NCBI GenBank assembly: GCA_043228905.1
Contig: JBHGNT010000013.1
Span: forward strand, 18,166,001-18,230,000
Source of the DNA: Azolla caroliniana
Lineage: Eukaryota; Polypodiophyta
Length of the DNA: 64,000 bases
Direction of reading: 5' to 3'
Part shown: piece after piece, positions 1-10,960 of the stretch
Layout: each line of letters starts with the position of its first letter
How positions within the stretch are numbered: the stretch's first letter is position 1
Notes under the pieces: generated by a model
Told to the model about the DNA's origin: nothing
Database searches by the model: none
What the model saw: only the letters and a program-made list of their open reading frames with translations
Translations under genes and position numbers: made by a program

Positions 1-395
1 TCTAAAAACCTTTCATGTTGCAACCAACATTGGCTGAATGTGATTCCGCATATATACTAAAGCTCTTCCCTCCATCCATACTCAACATGTAACCAAATTC
101 TTGCGGCTTGGGATAAAACGTGATAGGCTGCCTTGGATAGTGCCCATCTATCATCTTCCATATCGAAACGAGCATGTCTTTCATCTCCACTAACAGTGAA
201 AATGTACTTGTAATGAATCTCCCTATAAAACCAGATGATCTACATCGCCCTCACCTGAAAAAGAAAATCTGCTTCGATCCCCCACCATCTTCACTCAATC
301 CTTATCACAAAACATAATTATGCTTTGATCGATTCGCATCAACCATCTCGCCTCTTACCACCAAAGTCCTGTAAAAATAACAACAAAAAGAGTCT
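1..395. other. No recognised gene
   Basis: I recognise no gene here. A minus-strand reading frame starts at 190 and runs off the window edge (62 residues), but it matches no family I know and has no supporting signal. The sequence from about 240 onward begins to resemble the degenerate tandem repeat described at 396-895. Confidence 0.3.
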
Positions 396-895
396 CGTGT
401 GATTCTCATCCCCTCAAGATCTGCTTCGGCCACCCCCCACCATCATCATTCATAAAAACTGACAAATTGCTTCATTCAGTCCACATCAACCATCAATCGC
501 TAGCAAAGTCTTGTACCAATAACAACCAAATAAGTGAAAATTATTTCCTCATCCCCTCGTGATCTGCTTCAGCCCTCACACCACCAACACTCATCCTCCC
601 GTCATGATAAATATGCTTCAAACCCCATTGCCATCATCCCTCAATCTATGATAACCATAACTTCTTCTTAACTCGACCCACATTTGAAGTGCATCTCGCT
701 GACCCACTTGCCATAATAATCTGCTTGACCTCCCACACCAACATCACTCACCCTCATCACAAAAAACAGAAAACTAGGTTCGACATGTCCACTTCCACCA
801 TCTCGCTATCGCCAATTAACTCAAGATTCCTGCCTCTTACCTCTAAAATCCACCAATTTGTCCAAATAACAACAAAGTAAGTGGAAAATGTTTTC
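396..895. repeat. Degenerate tandem repeat, left of the hAT insertion
   Basis: Blocks beginning with variants of CTCATCCCCTC(A/G)TGAT recur at about 405, 550 and 896, followed by related text such as 'accccattgccatcatccctcaa' and 'ccaccatctcgctat'. The same blocks resume at 6869-7380 beyond the hAT element, so the transposon split an older array with a period of roughly 350-420 bp. The repeat is diverged and I do not recognise its family. Confidence 0.6.
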
Positions 896-920
896 CTCAT
901 CCCTAGCAATGGGCCCGGTT
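896..920. repeat. hAT target-site duplication and left terminal inverted repeat
   Basis: Bases 896-903 read CTCATCCC, the 8-bp target duplication typical of hAT transposons. Bases 904-920 read TAGCAATGGGCCCGGTT and are the exact reverse complement of 6852-6868. The duplication is repeated exactly at 6869-6876. Confidence 0.93.
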
Positions 921-2210
921 TCAGCTCGAACCGAACCGAACCACTAAGCCGTGGCTTAATGGTTTATTGGTTTAAAGTTAAATACTTAGTTTGGTTTGGT
1001 TTCATAGTATATGATTTGGTTCGGTTTCGGTTCAGTTCGGTTTTTGGAGTTAGTGGTTTAGCGGTTTAAAGGCTTATCAGTTTATCGGTTTCGGTTTAAA
1101 GGTTTGGTTTTTAGGTTTTTAGATTTAAAAATAATAATCCTAAATTCTAAGTATTGACTCTTGCCTCTTGACCCTCTTTTCTACACACCTTCACAGACTG
1201 TATACTCTCTGCTGCGCTACCTCGGTCCTCATCTTAGCTCTTAACTCCCGAGTCCTGACTCCCTAGTCCTCTTCAAAGTTCCTACTACAGTCTACAATCT
1301 ACTATAACACATTACACAGGTATGTATTGCTATACTTCCCATAATATCTCAGAACATGTCTATGCTCTTTCCTTTGAATGTTTTTGGTATACCAGAATGC
1401 AAGCATTCATTGTGGATGGGTATGTACATCACATGATATCAAGGAGCATCACATGATTTCATGTTTGGTGCATGATTACTGAATAATGCACTAATCATTA
1501 GTTTAATTTCTAGGATGATGCTGGTAGGAAATATATTGGCTTCTCTTCCACTTTCAGGATCAACAACTGGTTCCATTACATATTGTTTGCTGCATTTTAC
1601 CCAATGATTTGTTACAATGTCATTGAAAACAGATGTTACCATCATCATCTAGCAGTGGTGACCACTGCTATGGTTGTGATTAATTAAGGGATAATTCATA
1701 AGTTTCCCTTGCTAGTATCCTATGCTTTCTGCGATACTCTTCATGGAAGAAAACTTCATTTTGTTTTGTCATAATTATTTCCATTTCCAAAGCTTGTAGT
1801 CAAACCATTTGGCAATTTTGTCAAGGAGAACTTGATTTTTTAATCCATTAGATGGACTTAATGCATTTAGTCCTCAGGGTTCCTTATGGGTGCCTGATGA
1901 TCAATCCATCATTCAACACCCTACAATAAATAAGTTCATGTACAGGTTTCTCTTAGACAGATACGAAAGCAAGGAACTCTTTGAGCTCATTCAGAAAGAC
2001 CTGCAATTACAATGGTGTTGGTGTCCTTGTTTATATGAAGAAAAGGCAATATCTTAAGGATTTTAGTCATGGAGTTTACCTCACCTCTTTGTATCAAAAA
2101 CCGTTTAGGTTTACACGTTTTTCTTAGAAGTGAATCAGTTGGATGATGACTGGTTATGTTAAACGATCTAAACAAAACTCTTCTACTATTCATTGAACAC
2201 ATTCCATCAA

Positions 2211-2610
2211 CAATAACTAGAGTTGTTGTAAGTCTTGAAAAGTGTTACATAATGATGATGATGCTTGTGTGACACCATTGGAGGACATTTTTAGTAGCTC
2301 TAGAAATTCATCATCCTAGAATCAGTCGGAGTCCCATATTTGTACCTTGTTGCATTAATTTAATGTAAATGACGCCAATAACTTCGTTCACAATCTTTTT
2401 AGATTGTCATCAATAACTAGAGTTGTTGTAATTCTCGAAAAGTGTTACATAATTATGATGATGCTTGTGTGACACCATTGGAGGACATTTTTAGTAGCCC
2501 TAGAAATTCATCATCCTAGAATCAGTCGGAGTCCCATATTTGTACCTTGTTGCATTAATTTAATGTAAATGAGGCCAATAACTTTGTTCACAATCTTTTT
2601 AGATTGTCAT
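2211..2610. repeat. Tandem duplication, two 200-bp units
   Basis: Bases 2211-2410 and 2411-2610 are near-identical head-to-tail copies, each starting CAATAACTAGAGTTGTTGTAA-like text and ending AGATTGTCAT. Only a few substitutions separate them, so the duplication is fairly recent. It lies in the non-coding left half of the hAT element. Confidence 0.9.
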
Positions 2611-3726
2611 CGAGACGAAGTGCATTTGAGCAAATAATTCATTCACAATCCTTTGGATCATCAATTGAGGTGAATTCTAATCAAGTAATCAATTCATTCA
2701 CAATCCATTTGGATCACCATGGAGAGGATTACCTAGTTCTATGTGTGTAAATGGGCTGCTATGGTTGATTACGTGTTGTTGAAGGGCATCACAGTTTTGG
2801 CCAAGAGGATAGACACATTCTTCTCTGGCCTTCAGGCAAACTTGGTTACAGTTGCATCCCAAAGACAGATCAAGTTGCATCGTTTGCCTAGATAATTACG
2901 TCCATTGGAACATTAGACTGATCGAAGACTCCTTAGGCATTCATAACATCGATGGGTTACTGGAGCTCAACTCAATTTTATCGTCTTCTATAACAAGGTT
3001 TTTCTAGCTGAACCCACTCTAACATATCAGATTACCTTGCCTACCATGTTACATTGTCAAGATTTCAACCCTTATGCAATTTTGAATTTCGTGTTTTGCC
3101 AATGAATCTTAAGGTGTGTACTTGGCATAGATGGTTTTTTAAAGATCTTTCAACCCAATTCCAGTTTGTTTCTAGAGTTAACCAAATTCCACACACTTGG
3201 CATAGATGGGGCTTTAGAGCCGAATTGGTTTGCTTGAGTTCTCTATCTCTTGGGGTATTTAAGGGGTTTTATTCTAGACCATAGATGACCTTCTAGAAGT
3301 TAAACTACATCCATTTTTTGGGACCATTTAAGCAAGGCATTGGATAGCGAGCGGTTCGTGACTAGCCATAGATGGGAATTTTGGAGGTTAATAAGTCAAT
3401 TCCAGTATTGGGCCAATTTTGTAGAGGTTAGCAACCCAATTACCACTCTAGAGGTATTTGACATTTGAACGCACACTCGTTTTTATGAGTGAGTTCATAG
3501 GCTTAACTTTAACATTTGAATGCACACTCGTTTTTGTGAACTTTGTAACTTGTTTGCATTGTATTTGCTCAGTACATATAATGCTATTTACTATTGCTAT
3601 TAATAAGAGGATGCAACCATGCATATATGAGTCATAGTCATGGTAGTCACTGTCTTATGGACAAAATATGTGTATTATATACATAATTATGCTTTCTTTT
3701 TTTATGTTTTATAGGGACAACATTAA

Positions 3727-5822
3727 ATGGAATCATCTTCTCAAACTCATGCAACGATGGACTCATCATCAATTAATGTTAGCCATGTGCAAACAAGCAT
3801 GTCAAGAAAAAGGCAATGTTCATCATGGACAGATGCTCAGATCATATCTTATATGGATAATGGCACACCTCGACGACGATGCCATCATTGTCCTGTTTGT
3901 TGATCTTCAAAAACATCCACAGGTACTATATCTAAGCATTTAACAGAAAAACATCATCTATCAGATGAACCAAATCAAAATTCAGGTATTTCGAAGATTA
4001 TTCAATCTTCTATAGAGTCTACTAAAGTATCTCGTGTTTAAGAGAAGAAAATTGATTGTTTCATCACGAGGTATATTCTCAAGGGAACTTTGCCCCATGC
4101 ACATGTGGAATCAGATGCATTTAAAGAGTTCGTACACGACCTTGTACCTGGATATCAGATGAAGACAAGGCGCACGATTAAACGTTCCATCTTAGAAATG
4201 TATGTGGTGTTGCGCCATCAAGTGATAGATTTGTTATCAAAAAGTCAATTAAGATTTTCTATTACTTTTGATGGTTGGTCAAATAGTAGTCTAAAGGGCT
4301 TCTACTCAGTGACACTTCATTGGGCATGTCACGAGACAACAAGATCAAGGTCCATGCTATTGGATTTTGTGCATGTATTTCCAGGTGCTGGATCAGGGAA
4401 ACGTTGTGCACATGCCCTCTTTTGTCGACTTGGATCTTTTAATATTTCAAGTCGATTATTAGCTACAATTTTTGATGGAGCTAGTGATGCACAAATGGCT
4501 GCAAAGGAATTGAGCATGTTGTTACAAAATGAGCATGGTAAGGAAATTTTAGCTCCCTCACACATGTTAAGGTGTATGGTGCACACTTTTCAATTGGGCA
4601 TCAACTCAGCATTAGAGATTATCTCACCCTCAACGGAAAAGTTGAGAACAATGCTCCAAACTATTAGATCTAGCAAGGTTCGAAGGGAAGTGTTTAGGAA
4701 GTATGCTAAGATGGTTGAACATTGTGAAAAGGAACCTCCAAGGCTTGATGTCGTTACAAGATGGAATTCTACTTTGGAGATGTTTAGGCAAGCTATCAAG
4801 GATAGAGATATATTGAATTTTACAATTTCAGATCTAACAATTTCAAGTGATTTCAATGGTTATGTCTTGACCGTAGAAGATTGGAGTCACATACATGCTA
4901 TGGAGGAATGGTTAGAAACACCTGTAGAGGTTTCTACCTTTCTAGGAGGATCAAGATATCCTACATTATCACTAGCATCACTAGCGTATAATTATTTACT
5001 TAATCATTGTAATCAGTTTTTAGATTCTTCCTTTCCGGGATCATCTAGATTCACACAAGAGGTGCTTCAAAAAGCGTATGAGAACTGCTTACAATATTTA
5101 ATTAAGTATCAAGAATCGTTAAAGTCCATTCCATCGTGCATTGCAATGTTTCTTGATCCCAGGTAATACTTTCCTTTAAGTTTTACAATTGTCTTCATGC
5201 TTTCTAATATTTTATTTGAGTTTAATAATATTTTTCATTCCTTTATAGATTGCCTATTCCAAATGACCATATCGAAAGAGAGTCAGATATTAAGTTGGTT
5301 GAAGGCATGATTGAGTCCCATTACCACTCATTCTCAAATGGTGTTGAGCCACCTTCAACCACAACACAACCTATTGATAATAACTCTAAAATTTGGAGGT
5401 TAATGGGTGTACACAATAAAATTCTTGTTTCTGATTCACGATCTGAAATTGAGCAGTTCACAAGACTTCCTTTAGCTAGCACAGACAAGGATCCTTTACA
5501 ATGGTGGCATGATAATAAATTTGCAATGCCACAGTTGTATAGGATGGCATGTGATTACCTTGCTATACCAGCATCATCAGTACCTGCTGAAGAGGCAAAT
5601 TCAGCAGCAAAAATGACCTTTGATGATAGGATCAAACTACATTCATCCACATTCAAGGCCAAAATGTGTATTCCATCATGGATGCAAGTTTTGCGAGAAT
5701 CGGATGTTCAAATAACAGATAACTTTCAAATGGCTTATGAAGAACTTAAATTTAATCTAGATGATCTTGTTGGTGAAGACGAGGTAATAGATTACATGTT
5801 ACATGATAATCTTGGGAGATAA
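3727..5822 (+). pseudogene. hAT transposase, BED finger to C-terminal dimerisation domain, two premature stops
   Basis: The frame starts at ATG 3727, thirteen bases after a possible splice acceptor (TTTTATAG, ends 3714). An N-terminal BED-type zinc finger (CHHCPVC, then KHLTEKHH) is followed by the hAT catalytic core: ITFDGWS (first Asp, about 4270), TIFDGASDAQ (second Asp, about 4474) and CMVH (about 4573). An 86-bp GT-AG intron at 5163-5248 restores the frame between DPR and LPIPN. The second exon has the hAT dimerisation signature WWHDN...YLAIPASSVPAEE. Two in-frame stops interrupt the first exon: TGA 3901-3903 inside the BED finger and TAA 4039-4041. The TGA could come from CGA by one transition. 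I judge it an inactivated autonomous copy; an undetected splice around the stops is possible but unlikely. Confidence 0.88.
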
Positions 5823-6496
5823 GGTGTGCATACCTTTTAATTCATTCTTTAAGTTTATTTTTCATTACTAGTTTTTTACTTATTTGATGTTTTTTATATG
5901 TACATGGTACAGGAATCATGATACTTTTTCACAAGTCCATGAAATGCAAGTTGCAATTGGAGATCCTCGAAGACATTGTAATTTCTTAGTGCATACTTTT
6001 ACGAATTTGTTTTTATTTTATTGTTTTATTTTTTATTACTAATTACTTCTTTTACATATTTTATACTTCCAAGAATCCGTAATTCAAGTTGAAAGTAAAC
6101 ATTGGAAACTAAAAGAGGAACATTAGTTTATGTAGAGGTTTTTCACATTTTTCTTATATTTTTGACTTTGTTGTAAATGGTGGATATAAACTTAAATGCT
6201 AACGTGAACTGTATATGATCGATTGTTGGTCATAAGCTCTAGGATTTCATTCCAAAAAACTTTTAGTTTTTTGTGTATTATCTATACATTCTCTACAAAA
6301 CTTTATTATTAGAAAATTTCTATTTATTATGGTATTCTTCTTCAAAAAACATTTCAAATGTCTAAATTTCTATTTTTCTTTCTCTAATTCGTTTTGTTTA
6401 TTATTATTTGTCTTTGGTTTTGTTTTTATGTTTATCTAACCTCTACTTTCTTTATTATGTCTAACGAATCTCTGGTTTTGGTTTAGATGTTGCAAT

Positions 6497-6851
6497 GCCT
6501 TTTGTTACATATTCTTAAAGTGGTTTGGTTTGGTTTGGTTTTGGTTTTTTCGTAAATGGTTTGGTTTGGTTCTAAATTGTTCCTAAACAGTTTGGCTTAA
6601 ATGGTTTGGTTTGGTTCTAAATTGTTCCTAAACAGTTTGGCTTAAATGGTTTGGTTTCTCATACTTCTTAAATTATTTGGTTTAAACGGTTCGGTTCAAA
6701 ATGTTTTGGTTTCTCATACTTCTTAAATTATTTGGTTTAAACGGTTCGGTTCAAAATGGTTTGGTTTAAATGGCTTCAAAATGTTCAAACGGTTTGGTTG
6801 GGTTTTTTTTCTTAATAAGTGGTTTGGTTTCAAGGCCAAAAAACCGAACCG
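6497..6851. repeat. Right subterminal GGTTTGGTTT array of the hAT element
   Basis: This stretch is built from GGTTTGGTTT, TTAAATGGTTTGG and CTAAACAGTTTGGCTT units; two longer blocks (around 6560-6650 and 6660-6770) are near-exact tandem copies. A matching but shorter array lies just inside the left end (about 925-1120). Subterminal repeat clusters of this kind bind transposase in other hAT elements; that role here is inferred. Confidence 0.8.
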
Positions 6852-6876
6852 AACCGGGCCCATTGCTACTCATCCC
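6852..6876. repeat. hAT right terminal inverted repeat and target-site duplication
   Basis: Bases 6852-6868 read AACCGGGCCCATTGCTA, the inverted match of 904-920; bases 6869-6876 read CTCATCCC, matching 896-903. Confidence 0.93.
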
Positions 6877-7380
6877 CTCATGATTAGCTTTAGCCCTCAC
6901 ACCAGCACCACTCATCCTTTCGCCATGCCACTTATGCTTCGAACCCCATCACCATCATCCCTCAACCTATGAGAACCATAACATCTTCTTGACTCAACTC
7001 ACATCTGCAGTATCTCACTAACCCTCTTGCCCTACCGTCGAATACCAGGAAAATCCTGTACTAACAGCCAATATATGACTATAAAATAAATTCCTCACCA
7101 TCTCATAATAAATGGTTTCATCCCCCACACCAACATCACTTATCCTGCTCACAAAAACAGAAAACCAGCTTCGTCATGTCCACATCCACCATCTCGCTAT
7201 CTCCGATTATCTCAGGATTTCTGCATATTACCACTAAAATCCACCAAGGTTCTGTCCAAATAACAATCAAAATAAGTGAAAAATGTTTTCCTCATCCCTC
7301 ACACATCACCAATCATCCTCTCATCCTGCCACTTATGCTTCGAACCCCATTGCCATCATCCCTCAACCTCTAAGAACCAT
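6877..7380. repeat. Degenerate tandem repeat, right of the hAT insertion
   Basis: This continues the repeat seen at 396-895. For example 7178-7300 aligns with 787-903 over its whole length, and 7290-7380 aligns with 6870-6985. Joining the flanks at a single CTCATCCC gives an uninterrupted array. Confidence 0.6.
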
Positions 7381-9010
7381 AACCACTTATCCCATCTTGT
7401 GATTGGCTACATATGCTATTAATAGAAACTACTCGTTGCAAAAGTGCTTTGACTAGCATAGGGAGTAAAGTGAACATTGCCCTAATGAGTTCGTGCGGCC
7501 CTATTGATATGCTTCGAGTTAGATACTGACCCAGAGACAAGACTACCATTTGATCATTTGTGTAAGTTATTTTGCTTAATATTGGTTTGATTTCTATAAA
7601 GTGCTTACACACATTTGCCTATTTGTTTCATTGCTCAACATCCAAATTTTATCTAGCCCATTACATATAAATAGTTTCCTATTTGGTTAATTGTGGAAAG
7701 TATAATTTGGATTAATCTACATACTAACATAATGTGTGCTAATAGCACCTTAAGCTTCTACGTAAAAGATATAATTCACATGATACTTGTTTTTTATTTA
7801 TGTTGTAGTCAATAATAAATGGATTCTACCGAATCAAAAGATGGATGACCATGAACTAAGATATATTAAAATATCGAAACATATCAAAACATATCAATGC
7901 ATTACATTTACTTATCATTATCACAATATTTTGAACTAGTGGAAAGCATATTCTCATCTACTTTCTCAAAGCATAGATTATATATTGCTCCCCTAATATT
8001 AAACATATTTTTGCCAAACATTGAAGCTTTAAATGTTTGAATTGTTACTTTGATTGTCGATTTTATGTAATGAATAACTCATATGCCAATAAGACTTTAG
8101 AATAAAAGCAAGGTGTGGTAAATTCAATTGAGAAGATCCTAAGTGCTTGATATCGATGGAAAGATGACATGCATGGGGATAGTCTCAATGCCCTCAAACC
8201 ATTCCGCCTCAATGCTAATATTTGGTTAACACATTAGCAACCATTGTCTTGTTCTTGCTCTTAGAAACCCATTCAAAACTATTTTTTGGCTTTGATTGAT
8301 TGGAACATGTTGGTCTTTCATTTTGACCCTTCACTCTTTTATCATTATTGATATTTAATGTGGATCTTTGGAATCGTTGCCTTTTCCCTGAAATAGACTA
8401 TGAATTAAATACTTGTTCTTATGCTATTTATAGCTTTTGGCATAAACCTTCTCAAGTTTAAATCATATTGTAACATCTGGTGAAAGTTTACAACTTTAAA
8501 TCATTTAGTAACATTGGCATAAAGGTCTCCAATTTGAATCATACTCTAGACTATGTTGCATTGCTCCTTACCCTAATCTTTTGTACCTCTATAGTTTAAC
8601 CAAATTATTCTTGTCAAATCATGTGTTTCAGCCATCTCTTGATCCAAAACCAACCAGGAGCGTCAACCCCCCAATGCAACTATCTAAGACTAATCAACAC
8701 CAACATTAGAAAAATATTTTTTAGTTGTGTTTTAATTCAGCACATTTATATAATATAACGTGCAAATTTGTTCCATATTATTATTATTAAAAGGATTTTC
8801 TTCAATAGTATTAAGAAAAACGCCTGAAGGCTACAACTTGAACCTAGCTGGCAAGGAGGTTACAAATTTTCTTATACAATGATGTAAAATAATCCTAGGA
8901 CCAAATATCGAATTTTATAGAAGATGTTTACATTTGTTGATATTCAAGAAAGAGTCCATGGACGTCGATATTGCCATTGAGGCTCTTTAGTTCACATTGT
9001 AAACAGGGGC
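7381..9010. other. AT-rich intergenic sequence, nothing recognised
   Basis: I find no gene, RNA gene or transposon signature. Reading frames are short on both strands and show no family motif. Confidence 0.4.
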
Positions 9011-9018
9011 AACTTTTT

Positions 9019-9865
9019 TCATAAGTGAAGACGCTTTTTCTGTTTCTTGTTCACAGTATCTGGGGAACCCTGCATATTATCATACTGGCCACAAACTATT
9101 GTCAACAAGTTCTCCCATATCTCAAACAACACATATGAGAGATGAATGTCTACCACATCATAAAGTCGGTTACATCCATATTTCCATAATGCCCATAATG
9201 TTATTGTGGTCACTATTTTCCAAATCTAGACAAATCACACCTAATTTAGAGGTTGCTGGAAGGGACTAACTAATACCAATCTTCTATTATGTATTGTCAT
9301 TGCCTCATGAACATCGTTTACCTCATTCAGCATCAAGTTGGGGACTAACTAATATCAATCTTCTATTATGCATTGTCATTGCCTCATGAACATCGTTTGT
9401 CTCATACTCCCCATGAGAATAAGCAACCTACATTGATTGTTAGGAATAAATAAATAACTTTCTTCCATACTTGTTGAGAAAAGGGAAAAGACCATAAGAC
9501 ATGCTTGGTAGTCTCTTGAGGTTAATGGCAAAAGCCACATTGCCACAGATTGGGTGCTACATTCCCTTTCAATGAATGACCGACTGGTAGTGCCATATGC
9601 ACTAACAACCATCGAAAGAGAATAAATTTAGTTGCCCCTTGAATGACCAGATCCATTTCCAGTAGGTTCTCAAATGCAAAGTTGAGACACCCCAATTGGT
9701 CCAATGTTTCTAAGTTGTTGGTATCGTTACATTCCGAGAGAGCAGTAATGATCTTCCAAGTTTTACCGAGTATTGAAAGAAGGGGACCTTTACAATCATT
9801 CCCCCAAGGAGTGTGACCAAATTCAACCCCCTGGATCCCATGTTAACCTTGCAACATGATCTTAT
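9019..9865 (-). pseudogene. LINE relic, C-terminal (zf-RVT) part
   Basis: Read on the minus strand, the frame contains LSILGKTWKIITALSEC, then FRWLLVHMALPVGHSLKG, then LWQCGFCH and a later WKKVIYLF; further down comes TITLWALWKYGCNRLYD. This spacing of W, HxALP, CxxC and W matches the zinc-binding domain after the reverse transcriptase of plant LINEs. Several stops and a 79-bp duplication break the frame. The frame from 33916-34540 runs directly into this one once gypsy A is removed at the GCGT duplication, so both are halves of one relic. Confidence 0.6.
9262..9419. repeat. Tandem duplication, two 79-bp units
   Basis: The text GGGACTAACTAATA..CATCGTTT occurs at 9262 and again at 9341 with few mismatches. 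The duplication lies inside the LINE relic and adds to its decay. Confidence 0.85.
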
Positions 9866-9869
9866 GCGT

Positions 9870-10875
9870 TGTCGTGAAGTACGAAAGCTTCACATTAAAA
9901 GTCTACAATAAGATAAATATGTAACTAAAATAAAATTTGATAATGTTTTATATATAAAGATAATATTAACAACACATATGATAATATTATATATATGTAA
10001 AGAAAAGTAATATATATATATAAATATATTATATTACATGATCAAGAGAGTACTTGAACCAATAACCCCACCCTATGACTTTCAAATCTTACCATTTACT
10101 CTATACTAATAATATATATAAGATAAAGGATTTGCTTCATGATATAAAAACGACGTTACATGTTGTATTCAATAATATTTGAGAGACTCAAACCCACAAC
10201 CTCATATACCAAAGTCAACACACCTACCATTAGGCTAGGTACTTTGTTTGTAAAATTATATTTCATTTTATTCTTATGGCATATATTTTTTACATACATG
10301 AAAGCTCAAATGAGCGAGATGCCTATCATGCATCACATGCATGACTTGTACCCTCCAATGCATCATATGCATGGGGACACCTATTTAAATGGTGAAAGAG
10401 AAGATCAAAGGGGGAGAGGTATGAGATATCAATCAAATATATATTACATAAGAGATACCATAAAATAGAGAAAGAAAGGAAGAAGGTCAACATAAAGGTG
10501 GAGCTCTCTAGCTTGGCGATCATGGTGGTCAACTCTCAACAAGCGGTTCGAGCCTTATCTTCATCAAAATATTGAAGTGAAGATTGTTTTGGCCTACTAT
10601 CAAGAAAGAGACAAGTGATTATCTTGTGAGACCAAGTTCGAAGGATCAACGACGCTTACAACCACTTTTGTAACTCTTTCATCAAATAATTATAAATCTC
10701 TTTTATTCCTTCAAATATCATTCAATATCCTTTCTTGTCATATCTTGTTGATCTCTATTTACTCCATCTCTACTTATTCGTCTCTTCCGTCCATAATCGT
10801 AGTGATTCCTTCCTCACTTTCACGATATCTTTTGTCTACGCAACGCTACGCTTCCAAGCAAGCCACGCCACGACA
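9870..10875 (+). repeat. Gypsy A 5' LTR
   Basis: The repeat is 1006 bp, matching the 999-bp copy at 32913-33911 with scattered substitutions and small indels. The 3' third (from about 10460) has the transcribed-region look shared with the other copy. The visible divergence marks this as much older than the copia and gypsy G elements here. Confidence 0.9.
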
Positions 10876-10880
10876 CAATT

Positions 10881-10896
10881 TGGTGAACCCGACGTG
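10881..10896 (+). other. Gypsy A primer binding site
   Basis: TGGTGAACCCGACGTG starts five bases after the LTR. Its complement ends in CCA, as a tRNA 3' end would. I cannot assign the tRNA. Confidence 0.55.
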
Positions 10897-10960
10897 AAAC
10901 GGGGAAGTAGAAGAGACATCTAAAGTAAAGATCAACATCAACACAGCATGTACGAGTACA

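Larger units (their letters stand above)
904..6868 (+). mobile_element. hAT superfamily DNA transposon, 5965 bp
   Basis: The element is bounded by perfect 17-bp terminal inverted repeats starting TAG and by an identical 8-bp duplication CTCATCCC on each side. Inside, a hAT transposase gene lies at 3727-5822 on the plus strand. Both ends carry subterminal arrays built from GGTTTGGTTT and AACCGAACC, plausible transposase-binding sites. A 200-bp tandem duplication lies at 2211-2610. The preserved ends could in principle be mobilised by a related transposase, but the element's own gene carries stop codons. Confidence 0.93.

Noticed and set aside
2-190. Minus-strand partial gene at the window edge
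   Set aside because: The 62-residue frame matches no family I know and lacks supporting signals; it could be chance.
6497-6851. Telomere-like array
   Set aside because: The units are GGTTTGGTTT, not TTTAGGG, and sit at the ends of a hAT element.
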